NCBI GenBank assembly: GCA_001970955.1
Contig: MPUH01000297.1
Location: 1-64,000 of the forward strand
Origin: Stentor coeruleus
Taxonomy: Eukaryota; Ciliophora; Heterotrichea; Heterotrichida; Stentoridae
DNA: 64,000 nucleotides
Direction of reading: 5' to 3'
Position 1 is the stretch's first letter; the number at the start of each line of letters is the position of its first letter. Below, one piece after another: positions 52,086-61,800 of this stretch. Both the position numbers and the translations under genes were made by a program. Under the pieces are notes generated by a model. It did no database searches, had not been told where the DNA came from, and saw only the letters and a list, made by a program, of their open reading frames with translations.

Positions 52086-52991
52086 TTAATATTCTTCGTT
52101 TAAGTGCTTGTGTATCAAATGGTTTGCCAAATGCACAGTACCCAACATTATTGGAGCTTTTACAAAATTCAAAGAAAGCCCTTTCAATAAACCTCTAACA
52201 CCTTCGTATTTATATATCATCCGAAGATAGCTTAATATGTTTGTTGGATGTTCTCCATGAAAATGAGATTTATATATCGATACTTGTTCAATAAACCCTT
52301 TCGCCATCATTCTTTTGCGAACAACATCAAGAGGGTAGGATATTATTTGTCCTGTTAGGCCAGCAAATGAGCCAAAAAGGAAAATTTCTGTTTTAGTCGC
52401 ATCGACAAAAGTGTTTTTTAGCGTGAAGAATATGCTGAAAGTGGTTCCGCCATAGATCGCTACGCCAAGAAGTGCTGGGAAAATGCCTTTAAATAAACTC
52501 ATCGGCCCTTCATTCTTCAGCATTGTATAAAATCCATGCAATATACCATCATAAAGTTTTCCAGTAGTCTGATAAGCTAGCCTAGTCCTAATAACATCAA
52601 AAGGATAAGTCATAAGCACCGCAACACTTCCAGCCATCGATCCAGAAATAAACTTAACAATTCCCTTCGAATAAGAATCATTTGGAAATAATGGCAACAG
52701 TAAAGCCTCAGACTTTGCATACACCGCAAATTGCTAAATATCCAATACCATTCCAGAGTATGGAAAAACTCTAATAATTTGAGCCAGGTTTCCCTTCCAA
52801 AATGACCTCACACCTTCTTCAGCTAGTATTCGTTTTAACTCACTGTGCATAGTTTTAGCAGTAAAATCTCGAATTGTACCCATAAACAGAAACTTGACCC
52901 TGTCGATTGGGGCAACTGCTGTCTTGGCTATCATTCCTGCAAAACCTCCTGAGACAAACTTCAGCATAGAATCGTAATCAGACTTCGACAT
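52086..52991 (-). CDS. Mitochondrial carrier (SLC25A16/A42, Leu5-like), one 15-nt intron
   Basis: 296 aa after removing GTATTGGATATTTAG (52734..52748, phase 0), which joins RVFPYSGM to QFAVYAKSEA. Three repeats of about 100 residues each bear the Px(D/E)xx(K/R) signature: APIDRVK, YPFDVIRTR, and YPLDVVRKR. GNLAQIIRVFPYSGMQF, LLGVAIYGGTTFS and GLLKGLSLNFVKAPIMLG resemble the coenzyme A / adenosine phosphate carriers SLC25A42 and SLC25A16. Located in the mitochondrial inner membrane. It is transcribed divergently from the CFAP69-like gene, 103 bp apart. Confidence 0.92.
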
Positions 52992-53094
52992 TTATTAAAC
53001 CCTTAAAAATAGGAGCTTTTCAAATGATTTTCGCATAGCCTATAGAAAATAAGCGAATTTCTTATAAGTTATAGTAATAAATATAATAACCGCT

Positions 53095-55515
53095 ATGAGC
53101 CAAGTGAGTTTAGACAAAGCGATCGAGCTTATGACTTCAAGGCATACTTCACAGATCAAAGATCGGCACGCAGCAATGATCCGCCGGGTCTGCAGTAGTA
53201 AATCAGTCTACGCTGAAGGCTTTCCCTATAAAGAACTAGATAAAGTTATTCAAATTGTCGAACTTTTACTCGAAGGAATCAGAGCCGGCAGCGAAGAACT
53301 TATTGACCCTCTCTGCAGGCTTATAACACACTGCAAAAAGGACTTCAAAAAAGAGAAAATGAGTGACGAGTTTATATACACGCCCAAGCTCTCAGAATTC
53401 TTACAATGCTTAACTCCAATTCTCAAAGAAGAAATGGGAAATAATGCTGACCTGATAATTAGCGTATGTAGTTTTGTAAGTGAAATCGCCCACAAAGATG
53501 TTGACTTGTTTAAAAATGATGAAAAAGAAAAATCCATACTTAACAAAACTGACCCATATGAAGATAACCCAATGAATGTGCTTAAGAAAAAAGGAACTAA
53601 ATATTTGCAGGCTATAGCATCAACGACTATACCTGAAGGTCTTGTTCATGTATTAGCTGATAATTCTAACCATTATGATATTGCAGCTCAGACTGTACAA
53701 ACAATATCAGCATTATCAATATATGAGCCACTAGCTAAAAAAATAGGTGAACTTGGGGCATTAAAAGATTTGATAGTTGTAGTTTGCAATTCAGGGAATT
53801 TCAGAGACCCACTTGTAAACATTTGCATAGAGTGTATTTGGAATATTCTTGAACAATCAGGTGATGACATAGTAAAAAGTTTAGGAAGAGAAGAACTTTT
53901 GTTATCTTTAAGATGGACATTACAGAAAGTTATAAGTGAAGGGTATAAGCTTACAGACCGGAAGTTGAGAAATGAGCTTATGATACTTATTACTTCAGTT
54001 GTAGCTTGTCCTGAGACTCATAGTTTTTTACTTAACAAAGATGAGTCTTCTGAGAGTTTTTTAGAAGAACTTGTGAGGTTTGGGTCACATGATGAGATTA
54101 ATTTGGCAAGTGCTGGAAATGCAGCTAAAGCTATGTGGGGAACTGAAATTGAAGATTTAGAATTTAAAAAACTTGTCTGGACCGCTATATGTAGAACTGT
54201 TTCTAGTGGGATTCCTGAAGCTATTGAGATGGTTGAGAAATCAGACTTCCTTCCTGCATTGCTGTTGTATTTAGATCCTGGGCAAAATAACCAGACAATT
54301 ACTCGCTGGGAAGACCCTCAGGTTAAAGAGCTCCAGATCCACACTTTACATTGTATTTTCAATATTTTACCTTTTTTCCAAGAGCATTTCCAGCAGCAAA
54401 ATGGGAATTATTGCCTTGTGCACTTTTTGTCTACGTATAGTGATATAGATAGAAAAGTAGCTACGTTAAAAGCATTAGAAATAGCATCGCAATGCTCAGA
54501 GTTCAAGATGGAACTTGCTGAAGAAGGACTATTTGACACCCTTTTAGACATAGTTCAAAGTGAAGCTGACTACCCTCTGCATGCTCGGGAGTTAGCATTA
54601 GCAATAGTCTCAAATGCATGTCGTGACTGTAGGGATAATCAAAAAGAAATCCGACGCAAAGGCTGGGTCGAAGTACTCAAGAATAATATAAAACCCTTAC
54701 CACCAACTGTGAGTGGCGAGCCTGACCAATTTCTCCTATCTTTACTTGACTGTTTATGGCATTCAGTTTTATCAAATAAACGAAGTTTGATACATTTTAT
54801 TGATATTGAAGGTATAAGCAGTTTACTTGATTTTCTAGACAATTGCTTAGAAGTTCATAGAAGAATTGTCATAAGCTGTATGTGCAAAGTCCTTAAAGTT
54901 AAAAGAGGCTTGAACTCTTTTACCCAATGGTCATCTTCTAAAGGTATGGCAAATGCCTCGCAATTATTAGTAAGGATTTATGAGCAAGAAGAAGAAAGAT
55001 TGGGAATTGGATATACTGAAGATAAGGTTATAAAAGATCCGCAGAGACCTTTAGCATGTACTGAACAGAAAATAAATAAAGGATTTGAGAGGCTAAGGGA
55101 AGCATTGGAAGAAGCAGAGAAACAGAGTGAGATGAGCATTTTGAGGAAGAGGCAGCTTGAGTTTGTAAGAAAAAGAGACTTAAGAGCGAGTATTTATTGC
55201 TGCTTATCTCAAGTTGGGTTTGATTGCAATGACCTAACTCCACAAGAAAGACAGAAAATGGAAGTCATAAGGATGTATCCTGACTTCAGAAAAGGGGAGC
55301 TTTTACTTGACATAAAAAATGAACTTGAGTCCTTAGGAATCAGACCTATCTCAGATGATAGGGTTTGGCTTCAACAGTGTCTTGACGAAGCTCTTGAGCA
55401 AGCTTCAAATACCATCAAAAACCAAAGTATGATTGCTAGAGAGCACAAACGCGAAGAAGAACAAGAGTTGTCTGAGTTTTACAAGACAATCCTCAAAAAC
55501 GGCAGAAGATCATAA
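53095..55515 (+). CDS. CFAP69: CFAP69-like ARM-repeat ciliary protein
   Basis: 806 aa, no intron. Predicted all-helical with ARM/HEAT-like repeats over residues 30-640 (VLADNSNHYDIAAQTVQTIS, LELASQCSEFKMELAEEGLF-type units). The C-terminal part, ending in a charged coiled coil, has WSSSKGMANASQLLVRIYEQ, EEERLGI, and near 730-770 FRKGELLLDIKNELESLGIR, then P; these match the end of CFAP69, a protein of the ciliary central-pair apparatus needed for motility. The human protein is about 940 aa. Assignment rests on remembered C-terminal features and on the ARM architecture, so a reciprocal search should be made. Confidence 0.68.
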   Translation: MSQVSLDKAIELMTSRHTSQIKDRHAAMIRRVCSSKSVYAEGFPYKELDKVIQIVELLLEGIRAGSEELIDPLCRLITHCKKDFKKEKMSDEFIYTPKLSEFLQCLTPILKEEMGNNADLIISVCSFVSEIAHKDVDLFKNDEKEKSILNKTDPYEDNPMNVLKKKGTKYLQAIASTTIPEGLVHVLADNSNHYDIAAQTVQTISALSIYEPLAKKIGELGALKDLIVVVCNSGNFRDPLVNICIECIWNILEQSGDDIVKSLGREELLLSLRWTLQKVISEGYKLTDRKLRNELMILITSVVACPETHSFLLNKDESSESFLEELVRFGSHDEINLASAGNAAKAMWGTEIEDLEFKKLVWTAICRTVSSGIPEAIEMVEKSDFLPALLLYLDPGQNNQTITRWEDPQVKELQIHTLHCIFNILPFFQEHFQQQNGNYCLVHFLSTYSDIDRKVATLKALEIASQCSEFKMELAEEGLFDTLLDIVQSEADYPLHARELALAIVSNACRDCRDNQKEIRRKGWVEVLKNNIKPLPPTVSGEPDQFLLSLLDCLWHSVLSNKRSLIHFIDIEGISSLLDFLDNCLEVHRRIVISCMCKVLKVKRGLNSFTQWSSSKGMANASQLLVRIYEQEEERLGIGYTEDKVIKDPQRPLACTEQKINKGFERLREALEEAEKQSEMSILRKRQLEFVRKRDLRASIYCCLSQVGFDCNDLTPQERQKMEVIRMYPDFRKGELLLDIKNELESLGIRPISDDRVWLQQCLDEALEQASNTIKNQSMIAREHKREEEQELSEFYKTILKNGRRS

Positions 55516-56647
55516 TTTAGCTATACTATCATTATTAACCCTATCTAGTATAACTTTATAAATCATAAAAACTACAAAATATTAGCTTTCAGATTAAGAA
55601 GATATAAAATCTGTATAATTTAAATCTTTATTATATTAAATCCTGGTCAAGATTAGAAGTTGCTCACTTAAATTCTCTATGATGCTTTCTGATATTTCAT
55701 ATAGCATACTATATTTCGCGATAATTCCCTTGACCCTTTTTGATATTGAGTATGCTTGTTTATTATCATATTAGCGGCAAACAATTAAGGGAATGACTTA
55801 GATTGATTTATAATTGTTGAGGTTAGAAGAGACTTTATTATTTTTATTAAAGAGTTTAATATTAAATAATAACTTTTAAACATATATTATCTGAAGTCTT
55901 ATCCACCTTTGGGTAAAAACAAGAGTCTCAAAACCAATAAAAAATTTTTGTAGAATATTCATAAAGGATGCCTATGCGGATTTAATTATCCTTTTTATAT
56001 AAAAACCCTTTCATGCAAGGAATTCAAAAGTAGCATCGCTCATTTTATATTGACTTTGCTAAGTATTATGAGTTTTAAAACATTTCAAAGTTATTACTAT
56101 TCATATTTATAGTTGTATTTCATGATTTCTGATGTTAACTTACTAAATTTATATTTTTCTTATGTTAAATATAGCAAAACTTAAAATTATTAGTTTAGAA
56201 ATGTTTGGGTATTATTTAATTGAAAAGAGGGGAAAAGTGCACATGGTATCTAAATATCCAAATTTAAGTTGTGATTATACAAATTAGATTATAAAAAATA
56301 ATAAGTGATAAAAATTAATATCTGTTTTAATATATATTAATGATATGTAAATCTATATATTTATGTTAATTCATTGTTTTAGTAGTTTATAGATATTAAA
56401 TTAGTAATCGATACCCAGAAAATATACAGATTGTTATGTCATTAATATACATATATTTTAAAGCCAATATTAATTTTTACTTGCATTTATTTTATTTTCG
56501 ATGCATAATCATTTGTAATTTTGGTTTTAGAAATTTTGATATTCCACAAAATATGATGAGAGTATTCTCCAGTTTGATACAACTACAAATAATTATAGGA
56601 AATTTAAATTTAAGTTTTAAAGGTGATCAATTTAATAAGTTTAAGAT
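55516..56647. other. Convergent intergenic stretch
   Basis: 1132 bp, AT-rich. Near 55640-55800 the minus strand has protein-like segments (GIIAKYSMLYEISESIIENL) bounded by stops, possibly a small relic. A plus-strand frame at 56436..56951 runs into the RPA1 gene antisense and is not convincing. Confidence 0.4.
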
Positions 56648-58387
56648 CTATTTAGCTTTGATTATGCATTCGCTTAAAAGAATTTTACTAATAGCAGAAG
56701 GATCTAGTGGGTCGAAACTTTTTATGATAAACTTGTATCCAGCTTTGTTTTCGGCTACAGTAGCCTTAACTGAAACATTAACATACTTTCCAAAAACGGC
56801 AGCAAGGGTATCCTCAGCTTTTTCTGGCATATTCATTACCTGCTCATACATTTCAGTAGCAGTAATTTTAAGTAATTCTGTCATTATCTCGTCAAAAGCT
56901 GTAGCAAAAATGTGCCCACAACAGTCACTAATAGTCAGACTACAGGAGTAACGATATTTACATTTTTCAAATGTAACATTGCAGCTATCACATATGAAAA
57001 GCCCATCTGAATTTTTATTTACTTTCTTTTTGCATGTACCATTCGTACAAGACTCATACCAAATATTTCTAGTCTCATTTATTGGGATTTTGCCTATAAT
57101 CCCAATAAGTCTGAAATTTTCAGTTTTGTTACTATTCATTGTATTATCCCATTCATCTTTAATTTCAGTAGTAGTCTTAAGTTTTATATCACAGTTTTTT
57201 TTTTCTGACAGAGGAGTGGATGGATATATTCTTGTCTGGCGAAGTTTCCAAGCTTGAAGATTCTCAGCTTCTATTATCCCCTGGACATTGAAAAATATTT
57301 CCGTTGAATCAAAGTTACTAGAAAGACTTAATTTGTTAAAGTCTTTGAGTTTGAGAGTTTTAAAGCATACAATTGGTTTTTCTCCTATATCAAAAGTATC
57401 GAATTCTGGCCTTAATGCTAGCTCTTCCCATAAAGTCACCTCTATAGAGCAAGCTGTAAAATCAGTAACAGTCATTGTTCGCTTAAACATATGAACACCT
57501 TTTTTTGTCATGATTTGAATAGGCTTGTCTATTTCTAAAATTATTACACATATGTCCACAGTTTTGTTTATAGGGAGATTTGGGAGACTATTTAAAGGTA
57601 CAAATTCAAATTTGATTCTTGGGATTTTCATATCATCAGGTACTTCATTAATGAGTGAGTTTCTTTCAAAGCTGATTGAGATATCATTCACACTAAAAAA
57701 ATTTTTATTCGAGTGCTTAACATTACCTCCAGAAAAAGTATAAACTCTGCCTTCCCGAATTCTGTGCTCAAAAATTTCCACTGCTTGGTTAAAAAATGTA
57801 GCTTGTATCTGATCATTGTTTGCATCTATAAGCACACAACTAAAAAGTTTACCATCACCTCTGTTGTTTTGGAACATTTTGATATTAGACTTTTTAATTA
57901 CTCTAGCTTTAATTGTCCAATCAGAACTTGTTATACTCAAAGCGCTTATTGGCGCGTAAAAATTGTCAGGATTCTGCTTTTCATTCTCATCAAAAGTCTC
58001 AGTCTTGACTTTCTTTTCTATAAAATTGTATACAATACTTTTTGGAACCTCTTCTTGAACTTTTTGTTCTAAAGCTTTTGGATCTCCTATAATTTCTTCA
58101 CTATCTTGGATTAGTTCAATATCGTAAACTTTAATGCAAACATATCCGTTTATAGGATTAGCTTGGTAATTTGTTAGATTCACTATTTTGTTTGTATAAA
58201 AGTTATAATTAGATCGTGTTATGTCAGGACATAAGGAAATGGCTTGAGTGCAGCTTTCACCATCAGAAATTATTAGTTTTATTCCTTTGCTTAGAAGAGA
58301 TGCCTCGATTATTTGCACAGTTGGCCGGAACTCAGACTGTTTCGCGCCATTGAGGATTTTCGCTATAGCATTTTGCGTCAAAATCAT
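56648..58387 (-). CDS. RPA1: Replication protein A large subunit (RPA1)
   Basis: 579 aa, no intron. The main single-strand DNA-binding protein of replication and repair. The N-terminal RPA1N OB fold is at about 1-110 (LTQNAIAKILNGAK, CIKVYDIELI). DBD-A starts at about 147 (PISALSITSSDWTIKARVI) with KLFSCVLIDANNDQIQATFF. DBD-B follows at about 270-390 (VDICVIILEIDKP, KRTMTVTDFTACSIEVTLW). DBD-C at about 410-575 holds the zinc ribbon CTNGTC...CDSC near 443-468. Domain order and length are as in other eukaryotes (about 600-620 aa). Divergent from VPS13, 362 bp between starts. Confidence 0.95.
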   Translation of the reverse strand: MILTQNAIAKILNGAKQSEFRPTVQIIEASLLSKGIKLIISDGESCTQAISLCPDITRSNYNFYTNKIVNLTNYQANPINGYVCIKVYDIELIQDSEEIIGDPKALEQKVQEEVPKSIVYNFIEKKVKTETFDENEKQNPDNFYAPISALSITSSDWTIKARVIKKSNIKMFQNNRGDGKLFSCVLIDANNDQIQATFFNQAVEIFEHRIREGRVYTFSGGNVKHSNKNFFSVNDISISFERNSLINEVPDDMKIPRIKFEFVPLNSLPNLPINKTVDICVIILEIDKPIQIMTKKGVHMFKRTMTVTDFTACSIEVTLWEELALRPEFDTFDIGEKPIVCFKTLKLKDFNKLSLSSNFDSTEIFFNVQGIIEAENLQAWKLRQTRIYPSTPLSEKKNCDIKLKTTTEIKDEWDNTMNSNKTENFRLIGIIGKIPINETRNIWYESCTNGTCKKKVNKNSDGLFICDSCNVTFEKCKYRYSCSLTISDCCGHIFATAFDEIMTELLKITATEMYEQVMNMPEKAEDTLAAVFGKYVNVSVKATVAENKAGYKFIIKSFDPLDPSAISKILLSECIIKAK

Positions 58388-58749
58388 TTATATGATTATT
58401 GTTATCAGGATGATTTTGCAATGGATTAGAGATTGGATATAGGATTTAGATTAGAAGATTAAGCTTGGTAGAATTTTTTTATATAGGAGGTAGTATAAGA
58501 TTTGCTCTATTAAGTTTATATGATAGAACAATGAGAAATGAAGATTATGCTTATTATCAAATTTGAGATTTTTGAGTTTGCTTGCTGATTAGTTGTAGTT
58601 AAGATATTATTGTGGTGATATAATGATGAATGCAAATTTGTTTTTGAAATTTATTAATTTTTAATCACTGAATCCCACTAAATTTCTATGATATTGAGTA
58701 AATACCTGGAGACTATATTAAGAAATTTAATTCAGATAGCTTAATAAAT
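58388..58749. other. Divergent intergenic stretch with a duplicated VPS13 5' end
   Basis: 362 bp between the RPA1 and VPS13 start codons. The last 70 bp include a 63-bp copy of VPS13 coding sequence (separate entry). The rest is AT-rich and presumably holds both promoters. Confidence 0.5.
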
Positions 58750-58824
58750 ATGAACCGAGCAATTTCTAAGATATTGAATAAATACCTTGGAGACTATATT
58801 GAGAAATTTAATTCAGATAACTTA
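58681..58824 (+). repeat. Partial tandem duplication of the VPS13 5' coding end
   Basis: The 63 bases at 58681..58743 match 58761..58824 (codons 5-25 of VPS13) with about four substitutions and one missing base. The copies are offset by 80 bp. The upstream copy lies directly before the start codon, lacks its own ATG context and is shifted in frame by the one-base deletion, so it is probably untranslated. Confidence 0.88.
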
Positions 58825-61800
58825 GATGTTTCTTTATTCTCAGGAAAAATACACTTAGAAAATCTACGCCCGAAAAAGGAGATATTCCAATTATTGGGTA
58901 TACCTTTTGATCTAAAATTTGCTAAGCTTGGCAAAGTAGATGTAAAAATTCCATGGGGATCACTTCTTTCCAAGCCTTTCATAATTGACATCTCAGAAAT
59001 CTTCATCTATGTCACCCCCACTAACCCAAATACTTGGTCAGAAACAAGCATAAAGGAAAACCTCATCAAATACAAACAAATTTGTCTTGATAGATTTGAA
59101 ACTATGCAAGAAGCAGAAATCGAAGTTAACATCCCGGAGTTCCTCAAAAAATGGATTGGAAAAATTATGGAGAACATCCAATTAACAATTAAAAACGTTT
59201 ATATAAGGTACGAAGACCACTTAACAAGTGAATTCGGTTTTGCTTTTGGGGTGTTTTTCGATGAAATCTCATTAAAAAGCTGTGACTCGAGCTGGGAGAA
59301 CATGCACGAGAACAATGAAAAAACCTTTTATAAAGCGGCAAAAATCTCTGATTTTTGCATTTTTTGTGACCACAGTGTTGAAGGAACTAAATTTCAAGAT
59401 AATTATACAGAAGATTTAGAAACTTCATTTTGCGAATTCGCTAGTCACGACATTTCAGGCCAAGTAGCACACAATTATATATTAGTGCCATTTTCTTTGC
59501 AAGCCCAAATCACAGTTTCCAAAACTTTTTCTAAAGATTACCCTCTTTTAGCAGCAGATTTTTCTTCAGAGTCATTAAATTTAAACTTACATACAGATCA
59601 AGTTCAAGCGAGCTTCCAACTGCTTGAGCTAATAAAACTTTTTTTAGCATTTAGTGGGGGAATTGACAAGAAAGTTAATGAAAAAGTTTTTTCACCCGAA
59701 GAAAAGGTATTATATGAAACTCATTATACAGAATATAGAAAAGCTGTTAAGGCAGAAAAGAAAAAGAGAATTGAAAAATACAAAAAAATTCTTAGTAATA
59801 TGGAAACCGAGATAAAATTAGATGATATTGAAAAGATTAGAGAAGAAGTAATTTGCTATATGAATAAAGAAAAATTGGTTAATGAGAAGATTAAAGAAAT
59901 CGATAAGATGAGGAAAAAACAAAAGCGCATTGGAATTAAAGGACTGTTTAAGGGATTGAAGAAAATGCAGTATGATGAGAAAATGCAGAGAGAGACTGAA
60001 GAGCTTACTTATGCGGAGGAACAGTTGAAAGATTTATTGAATAAAGAAAAAATCAAACCTGAAGTAGAAAAAAAAAGGGAGAAGAGAATAGAAGATGATA
60101 ATTGGCTTAAAGTGTTTATATCATTATCTTTAAAAGAATTCTATGTTGTGCTATATCATGAAGAACGTCCAATGATACTCACACAATTCGAAAATTTAAA
60201 ATTTGCTTTAGGACTAAAGCGATCTGTTTTTGTAGACATCCAACTACATTCAATAAAAATAAAAGATTTTGTCATGAAAAACTCTAATTTTCCATATCTT
60301 TTTGATCTAGAACATCTAGCTCTTTATCTAGAGGAGGATCCTTTATCTTTAGAAATCTCTTGCAGGGATATTTATATTTTTTGCCTTACCGAGACTATAT
60401 TAAAAGTTTCCCAAACCATAAAAGAAACTGTGGAAAAAGAAGTAGATATATCAATTTATTCATATAAAGTGCGAGAAATGTACGGAGAGTATGTAAAAGA
60501 AGGGCAAGATTTTGTAAAAACTCTATTTCAGCCTGGAGACCCAAAAGCAATATCGTTAAAAATCAACTGCAAAGCTCCCGTGCTAATATTTCCATCAGAA
60601 TACGCAACTGGGTCCGGGTTTTTAATAATTGATCTTGGTAGAACAACCTGCGAAACTACAAGTCTACATGAAAACGTTCAGGAGTTCCATTTTACTCTCA
60701 CAGACTTCAGTATTTCAATAGTCTGGAGCTGCTCTTCTATTAAAAACTGGTCTTCAGGACTTAAAGATGACCTCCTTGCCCCATTTTCAATTACCGCTAC
60801 TATGAAACAAGCTTTACGACCACTCTTCCCCAAAATTGACCTTCTTGTAGCCTTAAGTTCAATTATTATTTCAATAAATCCAATCTCTTTAAATTTCCTC
60901 CATTCCCTAGGACAAATACTCTCAAAACTTCTACCAAAAATCATGGTCGTCCAAGCAGCAACTTTAAAAATTAACGAAGACATTCTAGTTCGAATCAATT
61001 CTACTATGAATATTGAAATTATCCCAATTTCTATAGAAGCAATACTAGACTCGATTGTTATTAGAATCAATGATATTAATAAAAAATTATGTGAAGCTGG
61101 GGTTAGAGATATACAAGCCAAATTGCAGGTTAAGAGCAATACTGATCTTGATTTAGAAGCTGGGGTTACTGAATTTTATATTGCAGATAAACAACCTTAT
61201 AGTGAGTTTCCTGAAGTATTTTCAGACCCGATTCCTGGTGATTTTCAAATATATTTGACGGTTAAGGTGTTGTCTATAACCAAATTTACAGATGTTGGGA
61301 TTAAAGTTGACAGGATTAAAATCACTTTGTTTTCGGATTTTGTCTTGGCGCTGATTAAGTTTTTGGTTGTAAATTTCGATGCTATAAAACTCCCAAAGTT
61401 TTCTTTTCATGTAGCTGGAGGAGAATCAAGTTATGCTATAGAGAATAAAGAGCAACTTAGGCTGAGCATTGGATGTCAATATGTAGAAATCTTCATCCCA
61501 GAGAAAGAAAACCCTTCAGCCATATTATTTGATTTCAGTGTCTCCCTTGAGTATCACAAAAGCATTTTCAGCAGAACAATCTTCTCAACTAAAGCCCTAC
61601 CATTGTCAACTCAAGTTCTTCTAACGACAGAAGACCTAACTCTTCAAGCTAAATCATTTCAAGGCCGATTTATCAATACTCTTAAAAACACTTGGTCTCA
61701 GCTTTTATTTCCAATGCGAGTTCTTTTCCAATTAACAGCCAAACAAACCGAAAGTGACATATTGCAACATATGGACTCATATTTAGATGTAGAGACTTGC

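Noticed and set aside
56436-56951. 171-codon plus-strand frame
   Set aside because: Its larger part is antisense to the C-terminus of RPA1, and the rest is AT-rich low-complexity sequence.
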